Below, piece by piece: positions 1 to 10,700 of a DNA stretch of 64,000 nucleotides. A program made the position numbers and the translations under genes. Source of the DNA: Albula goreensis. Its lineage: Eukaryota; Chordata; Actinopteri; Albuliformes; Albulidae. A model generated the notes under the pieces. That model worked only from the letters and a program-made list of their open reading frames with translations. It made no database searches and was not told the origin of the DNA. Each line of letters begins with the position of its first letter. Position 1 is the first letter of the stretch. The DNA is taken from NCBI GenBank assembly GCA_022829145.1, contig CM040746.1, forward strand, positions 13,993,290-14,057,289. Reading direction: 5' to 3'.

Positions 1-2105
1 GTGTGAAGGGACTCTGACAAGGGGAGAGGACTGGAAGATGTTTGTTTTCCACTTTGAACTACACTTACTCCCGTCTGCTTTTCAGACTGTGCACCGAATA
101 TCAGTGCGAGAATAAAAAAGCCTCACACGTGACATCACTGAGCTCCCCTTCTGTTTGTGCCCACAAAATGTGGGCCGATGTGGAAAGCTGATTTGTCTGC
201 AGGAAGGAATCTGGGTATAGAGCTAGGTACTGAAGGTAAATCTATAATCTGTCCAAATCCAGACCAGGCACAAATGAAAAGTGGGATTTCCCCCCATCCC
301 ATCCAGACAAAGTTCTTTGGCAATCCTCAGAGCAGTCACACGTCTGGAGTTTCTGAGGCCCTCTCCCTCAGCCTGAAATTCAAAAGCCGTGACTCCAGTT
401 ATTCAGCCACCAGACTCCTGTGGCTTTAGAGCTCTGCTCAAACACCAGGGCGGATTTCACGCCACACTCTGCCCTCCTGACCAATATACACCAAACTGGC
501 TGGGGGCTGACCTGAATCAGCTCCTGCTGTGTGCTGCTTGGGAGCATTAACAAAAAGACAAAGTCCAAACTATTAAAAGGGCTTAAAGCATATAGCCTAT
601 TTTGAGTTTTACAATGTATTCATAAGCATTAAAGGAGCTTGAAAACAAGAAACCATACTTCCAAACAGATTTCATCTCTCCACTTACACTGTTGCCTACC
701 TAAGATCTACTTTACATGTTAAACTGAGTTATGACACAATCTAAGGCAGTGATTTTCAAATGTCCTGGTGCTGAAACTATGAATGAATACTTTGGTCCAA
801 CTCTAAATTAAAAATGGCCTAACAACTGTAAAATATGGATTAAAATTTTTTTTTACATGTATCAGAGCAAAATATGTACATTGTAACTAGTTAAGTGCTG
901 AAATGAGCTTGTGGGAGTATCAAAGGAATGTGTAGAATACATAATGCATTATTTTTGTTAAGTGTATTTTGCAACTTACCTGAACCTTTTTCATTTCCCC
1001 ACCACTGGGGTCCCAACCCACTGTTCTTTGGTATCTGTAACACTGCACAATATTGTTGGAATCTGTACTGCTGTTGTGTCAATGTAAACAAGAGATTGTC
1101 CTTTGTCATAGCTGTGTACACACCAAGTGAGAACTCCAGAACACCCAAGCAGAAGATGCAGTTTTGGTCAATACATTACAACAATATGAAAAATGTACTA
1201 ACATATCTGAAATGAGATTTTTTATGTCTTGGCACCATAAAATGGCAGGGCTTGGAAGACTCACAAACTGTATATTTCTTTTTGTTTTTTTCCTTTTGAT
1301 GCTGGATTGGTCAATTCCATTTCTAGGTCAAGGGTTGAGCAATGTGAGTGGTACCTCTTCAATAAAACTATCATTGTATAGGCTACTGAAATTACATAAG
1401 CAAACCCTCCTGGTATCCAGTATTTAAAAAATGTATTCTACTTTTCTTGCTTTCTCTCACCCTCTCTTTGAGGCAGTTCTTCATCTAAAAGTCATAAAAT
1501 CAAAACTCAAAGCCACAGAAACCATCATACTATAAATGAAACAAATAACATTGGCCAGAGAAACACAATGAATCCCCATCTTGCCAGCTAAATCTAATTC
1601 TAGCTTTCTCACAATGCTTCTAAATATACAGATGCAATTACTCATTCACAGTTATAAGTCCCTCTCTCAGGATTCTCTCTGCTTGACTGATTGACACCAC
1701 TTCCAGACAAGCACACAGTCACTGCATGACAGAAGCACTCTCACCACAGCGGCCTTACAGACGCACAACGGCACCAACACATTGTGACGCACAGAGCCTC
1801 TCATAGGACAGCGTTCAGGAGACGGGGAAGAGAAGGATAAACGGTGTGCGCAATAGAAACGTCAGACTCCCTACAGCAACAATGCAGAGTGTCAGAGTGG
1901 AGTTATCATACTCTCACAGCGTTTGGTGCTGTGCCACTGTCACAGAGAGGCAGAGCGAGAAGGAGATGGAGAGGGATCGAGAGAAAGGGGGGGAAAGGGA
2001 GAGATGGAGATTGAGAGAAATGCTTCTGCTGCTGGCCTGAAACCATCCAGACTCCTGTCCCCAAGTGATAACAGAGGACAGAGGAGGAACCAGTTCCATC
2101 TGAAC
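1..2105. other. Non-coding stretch, no gene recognised
   Basis: AT-rich sequence with short open frames only, none resembling a known protein. A purine-rich segment (about 1940-2020) leads into the minisatellite at 2106. It may be intronic DNA of the unidentified minus-strand gene whose putative first exon is near 21.2 kb, or intergenic DNA; the sequence does not decide. Confidence 0.5.
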
Positions 2106-2294
2106 AGTGAGAGAAACACACTGCCTGACTAGAGTGAGAGAAACACACTGCCTGACTAGAGTGAGAGAGACACACTGCCTGACTAGAGTGAGAGAAACAC
2201 ACTGCCTGACCAGAGTGAGAGAAACACACTGCCTGACTAGAGTGAGAGAAACACACTGTCTGACCAGAGTGAGAGAAACACACTGCTTGTCTCT
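2106..2294. repeat. 27-bp minisatellite, seven copies
   Basis: Seven head-to-tail copies of a 27-bp unit start at 2106, 2133, 2160, 2187, 2214, 2241 and 2268. The unit begins AGTGAGAGAAACACACTG and ends TGACTAG or TGACCAG. Copies differ at only a few positions, so the array is fairly homogeneous; the last copy decays after 2285. Because 27 is a multiple of three, open frames run through the array on both strands and give repetitive translations. These are a by-product of the unit length, not evidence of a protein. Confidence 0.93.
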
Positions 2295-2949
2295 CAGTCT
2301 CAAGGCACCTCCCAGAAAAAGGCAGCATTTGAACTAAGCATCCAAAATGCAACTGATCAAAAATGCATACCTTCAAAGTGCCTTATTTTGGTGAGATCTT
2401 ACAGGTAGTGTTCAATGCTTTATTCACCAGGTAGGATATCCCATATGTCTCTTCAATTACTGTAGAAAATAATTTGCATTAAAACAATCACCTGTGACTG
2501 GGCTACTGCACTGGCAGGAAGCATACAAGTGCGTTTTATCAGCCATTTGATGTAGTCAAATGTCAAATGTCCAAATGTCAAACAGCTTTAAGCATGTCAT
2601 ATTTGGGTAACATGCTGGATGCTCTGGTATTTACTGAGCTTTCCATAAACTGGCAAGCTGACTAGCTAATACTCATTCTACAAGCCTACTGAACTAGCTA
2701 ATGCATGTTAGCCAGTGAACATAATCGAGTTTAAGTGGTTATGGAAAAGTATTGTTGAGTGATACCGAAACTAATAATGATTTGGTTTACATGATCAAAG
2801 TGGCACCCAGTCACCCTCTGACATGATTCTACCTTCAGCATGTGTCCTAAATACATCTCCAATTGAGTGCCTTTTCAGTTCCTACACTGGCTTTGGAAAC
2901 TTTTGAGAGTAATTGATATGGGCAGCAGGAAGCTACCTTGCAACTAAAA
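2295..2949. other. Non-coding spacer between minisatellite blocks
   Basis: Unique AT-rich sequence. No exon, RNA gene or repeat was recognised. Confidence 0.5.
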
Positions 2950-3185
2950 CAAACACTGACCAGTGAGACGTACATAAAAACTGTATGAGCAGTGAGAGAT
3001 ACATACTGTGTGAACTGTTAGGAAAATAAACTGCCTAACCAGGAACAGAAAACACACTGTCTGACCAGTAAAAGAAACTTACTGCTTGACCCAGTGAGAG
3101 AAACAAACTGTCTGGAAAAAATGATGTCTGACAAGTGAGAGAAAAACACTGCCAAACCTGTAAGAAACACATCTGCCTGGGGTAA
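2950..3185. repeat. Diverged copies of the 27-bp minisatellite
   Basis: About eight degenerate units share the GTGAGAGAAA / CACTG / CTGACCAG words of the array at 2106-2294 but with many substitutions and small indels. This looks like an older part of the same tandem array, separated from the homogeneous copies by about 650 bp of unique sequence. Confidence 0.75.
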
Positions 3186-3533
3186 GACAGGAAAAAAATA
3201 CATACACATTTAGCTTCTGAGGTCCAGGACTGACACCATTATCATTGCAGACAGCAGAACAGATGACACAGAGGAATACCATGTATAATAAGGGGGGGCT
3301 ATGGTCCAAATGAAGAGGATTCCTGAGATCAGCCCAAGCTGGGACAGCTGCAGCCTCTAGTACAGGCTCTTCCCTCTTGCTTCATCATTTACTTCCTAAT
3401 TTTCAGCACCACAAATAAAAAAAAAAATCAATACAAACGCCTGACCTGTCCATTAGCCTGTACAGACTCCGGCCCTGTCTACATGTGCCGAGCAACATCC
3501 ACAGCTGCAGGGTCCCACTGAGTACACGAACAC

Positions 3534-3571
3534 ATACACACACACACACATGCACGCACACACACACACAA
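3534..3571. repeat. CA microsatellite (interrupted)
   Basis: A short run of CA dinucleotides interrupted by TGCACG. Confidence 0.9.
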
Positions 3572-4124
3572 TAGAGTACCTGGGGCCAGGCTCACCCCCC
3601 CCAGTTCTTAACAGCGATTAGTAAGCCGCTACACTGAGCTCACATCAAGCATGCTGGTGCTCAGAAAATATAAATCCCAGAACAAACAGGGTGCTCATTT
3701 TCTGCCTCTCCATTTTTTCTCTCAGCTTGCCCCCCCCTCCCCCCAGAACCCCAGCTGCCAACAGCCCAGCCCACAGCAGGGGGAGCCAGGAGACACATCC
3801 CACAGAGAGGAGAGAGAAGACCCAGAGATGGTCTGGGCTGCAGCTATATCTGTCGGGAGAGGGACGGAGGCGGAGCGGGGGAGGAAGTGGGGGGGCATCA
3901 GGGAAAGAAATGTCCTCTCTCCAGACGAAAATCGCCAGCATCCCTGTGTGTCTCTTTGCGCCCTGCACCAATCCACTGAGAGAAGTATGAGGGCCCGTCC
4001 TTCATCAAAGGGCAGCGAGACCCAGCGCTGCGAGACCCAGCGCTGCATCTAACACGAGCACCGGCAAAGCTTAAAATAGCACATCCATATGTGCACAGGC
4101 TCATTCACTCACGCACAGCACTGT

Positions 4125-4229
4125 ATATAAACACACAATGCATATGCAAGTATACATTCACACACATACTCACTCACTCACTCACACACAAAGTACTGTA
4201 CATACACACACAATGCATATGCAAGTATA

Positions 4230-4324
<95 letters not shown>

Positions 4325-4366
4325 ATGCACACGCACACACACACACACACACACACAGCAGGGCTG
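4125..4366. repeat. Compound CA microsatellite with internal duplication
   Basis: A pure CA run covers roughly 4232-4321, followed by CTCATGCACACG and another CA run to 4357. Just before it, a block of about 35 bp containing ATGCATATGCAAGTATACAT occurs twice (around 4138 and 4212), with CTCA repeats between. The open frames across it encode poly-His/Thr or poly-Cys/Val and are not genes. Confidence 0.95.
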
Positions 4367-4396
4367 CAGGCAGCAGCACTGCACCACATTACTCAC

Positions 4397-4470
4397 AGCT
4401 GACAGAGCTCAGTTTCATGGTCCTCCTCTCCGGCACGGTGTAAAGGAAGAAAACAGGAGGGGAAAAAAAG
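4397..4470 (-). other. Weak candidate first exon, unidentified gene
   Basis: On the minus strand an ATG at 4418-4416 in a good context (GGACCATGA) opens seven codons, MKLSSVS, and then meets a consensus donor GTGAGTAA whose first base is 4396. Upstream (4470-4690) the sequence is locally GC- and CpG-richer than its surroundings, as expected of an alternative promoter. No acceptor AG sits directly before the block, so it would have to be a first exon. The protein is not recognised; the upstream limit is arbitrary. Confidence 0.2.
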
Positions 4471-4697
4471 GCAGCGGTGACAGAGGGATGGAGGAGGAGG
4501 AGAAGAGGGGCGACGCAGAGGAGATTCCTCCCACTGGATCCCGCAGCGAGTGTCTGTGCCCAGAGTGGGCGTCTGCTCCGGCTGTGTGCTGTGCTCGCGT
4601 CACGCTTTTCATGAATGGGGGAGGATGTGTGGAGCGGGGGAGGGAGCTCTCCAGCCCAGCATCGGACAGACCAGGGGGACAGAGAAGAGACTCGCTG

Positions 4698-4734
4698 TGT
4701 GTGTGTGTGTGTGTGTGTGTGTGAGTGAGAGAGA
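4698..4734. repeat. GT microsatellite running into GA
   Basis: A (GT)n run passes into GAGTGAGAGAGA. Confidence 0.9.
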
Positions 4735-6280
4735 GTATGTAGGTCTGTCTGTCTTCCAGCTTGTATCTCTGCACATGAATGGTGTGTGTCTGTCTGTCTT
4801 CCTCTGTGTATCTCAGTACATGAATGTGTGCCTGTCTATCTGTATAAATGTTTGTGTGTGTGTGTCCGTGTCTGAGACTCTTTAAGTCACACTGTCTGGT
4901 GTAGGTGTCTGCATGAGTACTTTTGTGTCTATAACTGAAAGAAAATATGCTTACATAAGTGTGGATGTGCTGGTGTATGCGTATGTAGTATATGAGTCAA
5001 TGCATATTTGCAAGAGTATGACTTATATACCGGAGTGCAACTACAGCAGCTTGAATGTGTCTATATGTGTTGATATTTGTGTCCCTGTGAGAGTGTACTA
5101 ATATGTGTGTATGCAGTGACAGCATCAATGTTTATGTCAGGCACAGACTCTGCCTGTGGCTATATAAGTAGCTAGCTTAATAATCTTTTCTGCAATTTTT
5201 ACTATTTATAGCTGCACTCCGACAGCTCGTACAATTTGGCCCTTTATGAACTGATAATGTGTGCGTCAGTCACAGCACTAATCAGCCCTGCGCCATCACA
5301 TGCAGGGGCTCCGGAGAGCTTAGCCTCATTAAGAGGTCTGAGACCTGAGGCTCTTCACGGGAGACCCGCGGTGCAGCAAACATGCCCTGCACCGCTCAAA
5401 CGCAAAAGCGCCGTTAACCAAGCTGTGGCGGGATGCCCGCTTAAACAGGCGTTGCTTTGCTTGATCTGAGAGACTGATGGCAGCGGACCAAGGGATTCTG
5501 GAATAGAGCACAGGATTTAGGCTGCAGTTTGTGTGTGTGTGCTGGGGGGGGAGGGGGTCAGCAGGTACACAAAATATCAGAAACTGCATTCTCTGATTTG
5601 TTGTCAACCTCACAGAGCCTTTAGTTGCAACCCCTCCCCCACCATCACCTACCTGTTAGGGTTGTGCAGATCTCCTATCTCTCTTTAGCTAAGTCATGAA
5701 AGGATCCTTAGCTGTCCAAAAACAAGCGTCCTTCTCAACTCCTCACAATACACGCTGGAACTCTTTGTGTTCTTTGCATTTTGTGTGTTTTCAGTTCTAT
5801 GATATGGTTTCCAAATATGATATGGACCAGTATATGACAGATCTGAGGTCAGCCAATGGTGGACATGACCAGTGAAAGCTACCTCCCTCAGAAGGTAAGA
5901 CAGAAATTCACTAACACACACAAAAATGTCCTGACACACACTAAAAAACACATACTCATGCATACACACTCACAGATGTACAATAGGCATACAAAAGAAT
6001 GTCATTCAACTTACAACATTAAAACCAATCCACTGTAGGAGAGATGAACACGAAGGATTGAAAACTATCCATCTGCTATTGTTTTTTACTGATGGACCAG
6101 AGTAGATGGTTTAATAAACACAAGCTCTGAATGTAGTAAATCTGACAGCAATACTAACAGAGATTAAGTGCTACAATGAGATTACGGCAGTCTCACACTG
6201 ACCAGCACCTATGATGAGTGAATGTGACTGTACACAGTGCTTCCTCTGACACAGAGCAGGAGACGAGCATCGGCCCTTAC
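4735..6280. other. Non-coding stretch, possible conserved element
   Basis: No gene recognised. GT-rich simple sequence continues to about 5110. The segment 5218-5510 differs from its surroundings: it is GC-balanced, holds several CpGs and no simple repeat. It could be a conserved non-coding element, but this is a composition-based impression only. Confidence 0.35.
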
Positions 6281-6386
6281 CTCTCCAACAGATGATTGTC
6301 ATAGCCCCCAGGCCCCTATGTGAACTCAGGTCCTGGAGAAGTTTTGACTCAGGCTGCAGCCTCACCAGTCTTCTCCTGTCCCTCAC
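6281..6386 (-). other. Candidate internal exon, unidentified minus-strand gene
   Basis: Read on the minus strand, a pyrimidine-rich tract ending CATTCTCTGACAG is followed by 106 nt and then a consensus donor GTAAGG. One frame stays open throughout and encodes VRDRRRLVRLQPESKLLQDL and then SSHRGLGAMTIICWRG, ending in phase 1. I do not recognise the peptide. It would fit an internal exon of the gene starting near 21.3 kb, but chance splice-like sites are common in 20 kb of intron. Confidence 0.28.
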
Positions 6387-7733
6387 CTGTCAGAGAATGT
6401 AAAAAAACAAAAAACCAACATCACCACATGAAAGCACAACTGTAGTAGCTTCTTACTGTTACATGAATTAGGCCCATTCATAATTTTACTATGAAATAAT
6501 TTCAACTTTATAAAAATATGTGTGCTGTGCCATTAATGTATTATTACCTTATTTCGGTTTTAGCCTAAGCCACTTTTTTGCATCTCCTAAAGGACAACAC
6601 TTTATCGATAGTTGTGATTTGTTTGCACATGCACCTCATGACAATAATGCTCTGGTAGAGTTATAACTCTTTCCTCTGGCCGAGAAGTTCACCACCCTGC
6701 TGAAAAATGTTACACTTCCCACTGAACAAACATGTATTTAAAGAAAGAATCAGACAATTATAAAAGTCATGATTCCCCCTACTGCACTGTGGTTTAATAC
6801 CTTTCTGCCAACATTTTTTTAAATACGGAACATGTATGGAACGTGTAGCTTAGAGCAGAGGCAGAACAGTCCCCAAACACACCAGCTGTAATTACTACAT
6901 GGCTGTTGATGTGCTATCATCTTTTTTCATTTATTCTGTATTTTACAATGAAAGTCCCACTGAGATACTACAAGTAACAAAAAAACTAAGCTGAAATCTC
7001 TTTCTCAAGGTGGTCCTGGAAATTAACATACTGGAGCGCAAAACATTTTCCTCAGTGAATTGAGTGCGGCTATTCTCAAGAGACATTTAAAGTAGACACA
7101 AATGATTGCACTTTAAAGGGCCACAGATTGGCTGGCACTCCTAAAGCTCTAGTTCAGTTACGTGTAATCAAATCGTAACCATGCCAAACGGCAGCTGTGC
7201 CAGCCCCAGAGGACGCTGCATAATTGGCATTATTGGCAATGTTGTAGCCAAGGGCGGATGGGTTTTAGTCTGCATTGTGCTCTCTGTCTTAGCCTGCTAG
7301 TTTGCAGCTGGGTTGGTGGACCGCCCGCAGAGTTAAAACAACTAGTACCTCGGCAGCACATCCTTTAGAAGAGAATGTGTGTAAGTCTGCTACCACTGAA
7401 TGTTGCAGTGATGCGACTGATTTTATGAGTGATTCAAAAGTAGGAGAAAAAGAGACAGCAGCTAAATCGCCCCCTAAGAAGATCTGCCTGAAATTTCTTG
7501 TAATAACCACATGTTAAGTCATAACCAAATATTTTCAAAGATACAAGCTGGATATTTTGAAAAGCTCATCAGAGGAAAACAAATGGAGAGCCGTGGTGCA
7601 TATGGTAACAGTGCGCCTCGTTAAGAGTGAGCAGAGCCGTAACCCCAAAACAGGGGGCATTACTGGGTGCAGGGGGGGCCTGCTGGGTGAAGAGAGGAGA
7701 CAGATGCTCTCGGCCCAGGCTGCCAGCATGCAA
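6387..7733. other. Non-coding stretch
   Basis: Nothing gene-like seen. About 7130-7260 is less AT-rich and free of simple repeats. Confidence 0.45.
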
Positions 7734-7774
7734 GGGTGGGGTGGGGTGGGGTGGGGTGGGGTGGGGATGGGGGT
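7734..7774 (+). repeat. GGGGT pentamer repeat
   Basis: About seven tandem GGGGT units end in GATGGGGG. Runs of four guanines with one-base spacers make this a strong potential G-quadruplex on the plus strand. Confidence 0.95.
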
Positions 7775-10700
7775 TCAATCATACATTCAGTTACTCAGAC
7801 CTCCCCTCTCTTGGGTTCCTGGCCTAATGCGTAAAAATCACACCAAATGACATTTAAATAAATCATTTCACACATGGCTGGCCCTCTTTAGGTAATGAAA
7901 ATGGGCTTGTTGACAGAGGGCTGAGGTGGAAATTGCAACCTCTTTCTCGAGCAGGAAGGAACAGATGATCAAAAAATACTTTGTATCTCATCAATGCAAG
8001 AAGGACGAGTTGTGAAACAGTCTTCAGCCGTCCCCTTCTTGTCCTGCTCTCTCTGTGGAGCACGGCGAGATGCAAAATAGACAGCAAAACCATTCAGAAC
8101 AGAACCCAACCAATAACAGAAGAGCGCTGACAGAAATATTCAAACAATGAGCATGTGTACTGTTTACTCTGGTAGTTCTATAACTTCTTGTATGGTAAAT
8201 TCCTATTAACCACTGCCTACTCATCCACTATAATAGTAATAATTGTTTTAAACGTCCATCCATACACAAAATGGGGCTGAATAGGCTATATAGACATGCA
8301 CTGGTCCTGCTTCTTTATCTGACCCATTAAGACAGAACAGGTTTTGTTGCAGAAGCAAAGCGAGATTCAGCTAAAGATTGACCAGGGGATCTATGGACCC
8401 ACTGCACACCTTATGTTTGCTTTTCCTGTAGTTTCTGCTAGAATTCCAAAGGTCATGCTGCTTATGAACATACACAAATCACAAATTCGTGGAAGACCAG
8501 GTATCAGCATGAGCAAACAGAATGCCATAAACATACAAATTTTAGATGTTTGCAAAGAACAGGACATCATTCAGGACAGACACAACTTTGGGTTGGGGGG
8601 GAGGGGAATGTCGGTGCTGTTTTCGCCGGATCTAACTGGATGCTGTAAAAATACAGCGCCTGCCTGAGGAGGACAGAAACAGCAAAGTGGGGTGGGTCTA
8701 GGAGGGGGAACAGAGGAGGGCGCTCTGGGGCTTTTCCATCCAAGATAAGCGCTGACTCTTTGACTCGTTAATGCAGCAAGCAGCCAGAGGGCGACCGGCC
8801 CAAACTGCAGAGACAAGAGCTAAAGCTACACCTCACCACAGCTTCAGTGGCACAGATCGGTCTACAGAGGAGCGAGGGCCTACAAACTGAGACACACTGT
8901 GCAAAACACAGGCTCAGCCCACATCAAACACCACACAAAAACACACTTCAAATCTACAGGCTGTGTGGTCGGTACATAATTCAACTTATAATACATTCCC
9001 ATTATGCCAATTTCCAGCAGATATCAATTTATATGTATCTCAAGATCCAAGGAAATACAGGCCCTGTATTGAGTAATAATGATGGTACTTTATTTTTCAG
9101 GAACCCACCTACAGTCCCACAGCTGGAGGAGGAGAGGGGGACTGACTGTCATGCAGCTGAAATCTGTGGCACAGTGTCCCGCCCACCCCTTCACTGTCCT
9201 CACCCCTGTGTAAAGCACACCAGCCCAGCTCTCTTACACGCCCTCATTATTATTTCACCAGCAGCGGAACAGCCTCAGTGACAGTTCCTGTGTCCCCTGC
9301 ATTAATAACACAATGGCCATCGACTCAGCGGGCTTAAAGGTGTTTACCTTCCTCCACACATGCACACACACACATACACACACACACACAGGAACACAGG
9401 AACACACACATGCTCAGGGCAGACAGTTTCCAGGAAGGAGCATCACGCATTGAGTTCTTATGAGAAAGGGGAAGGCTCCTGTGTGGAACAGGATCTCCTG
9501 CTCATTTCCACGACATCTCAAAGGGAGCTATGGGGGGGCCGTTTCAGATGCACCTGAGACCCTCCTGCATGCACTGAGAGGCCCAGGGATGAACATTGGG
9601 AGCTGGTGTTTGAATGTTTGACACTGTAATTTTTTTTGCACCTTGACTCTTTTTTACCTCACCTAAAAAGAACACCTGCCTCACTGCCTCCAACACACTG
9701 ATGAGGGGAAAACTGTACAAATGCGACTATTCACGATAGCTGGATCCTGCTTCCTTCAAGACTGCAGATGTAACGCTAGACAAATACAGTCTGTATGCTG
9801 TCTGAGAAGCCAAATAAACAATCACTTAATAATCAATCAGCTCACAAATCTCAAAGCCACATGCCTGGCTAGGAGAGGCCACTGGATAGCAATACGACTG
9901 AGGAGTTTAACTAGCAATAAACCCCCATTCTTTTCCAGCAGGCTGAGCTAATTGTTCCCTCCATAGTGCAGACCTCCAAGCATAGCCAGTTATGGCACGG
10001 CTGGGGCTGAAACACCCAACAGACAGGTCTCAGACCCACAGCTTGGGCTGGCACAATCACAGAACCCACACAATAACATTTCCATCACTGCCTCTATCAC
10101 AGGGATGTGTTAGGTTTTAAAGGTTTATGCCATTTTTTCGGTTTTAACTACATTTGGGCAGCCACACCTGCATTTTTAATTATACACTGAGGAGCGACTG
10201 TAATGCTGTCTGTTTCAGTCTATGCCTCTTCTCTGAAAATGTGTTCTCTCCCACATACGTCTCTACCCTCCTTGACAGGAGCCTACACTTTGAACCTAGT
10301 CAACAGTGCTTGAGCGGAAGTGTGAGGAGAGTGGGCAAAAGGTGACAAGTGAAAAGTGATTTTTCAATGTAAGCAAACTGTTTTGAGACTGAAGGTAGCC
10401 TACAGTATAAAACATTTTTATGATGATTACGCTGTAAATTATTTCTTTAGACTATCAATGGTATGCTAATGCTGTTCACAGCAGTAGTCTGTCTTACAAT
10501 TATCAGGTTTCTTACTGAAAACTTATGAAGGCATGTATGTGCGCATGTATGTGTGTGTGTGTGTGTGTGTGTTGCAGGCCCTATCCACAGCTATAGCAGG
10601 TACAGGTTCTTTCAGCACTGTGAGCCACATGAAGGCCCTAAAATGGGATTTTAATTATCTTAATTACCCACTAAAGGGACCTGGTGTTAGTCCGGGCCAC

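Noticed and set aside
979..1038. Minus-strand exon with a good GTAAGT donor
   Set aside because: The acceptor side lacks a convincing pyrimidine tract and the peptide is not recognised.
1906..2376. 156-codon minus-strand repetitive open frame
   Set aside because: Produced by the 27-bp minisatellite, whose unit is a multiple of three; no start, splice or family evidence.
8847..9281. 144-codon plus-strand open frame
   Set aside because: No recognisable family, low-complexity surroundings and no splice or promoter support.
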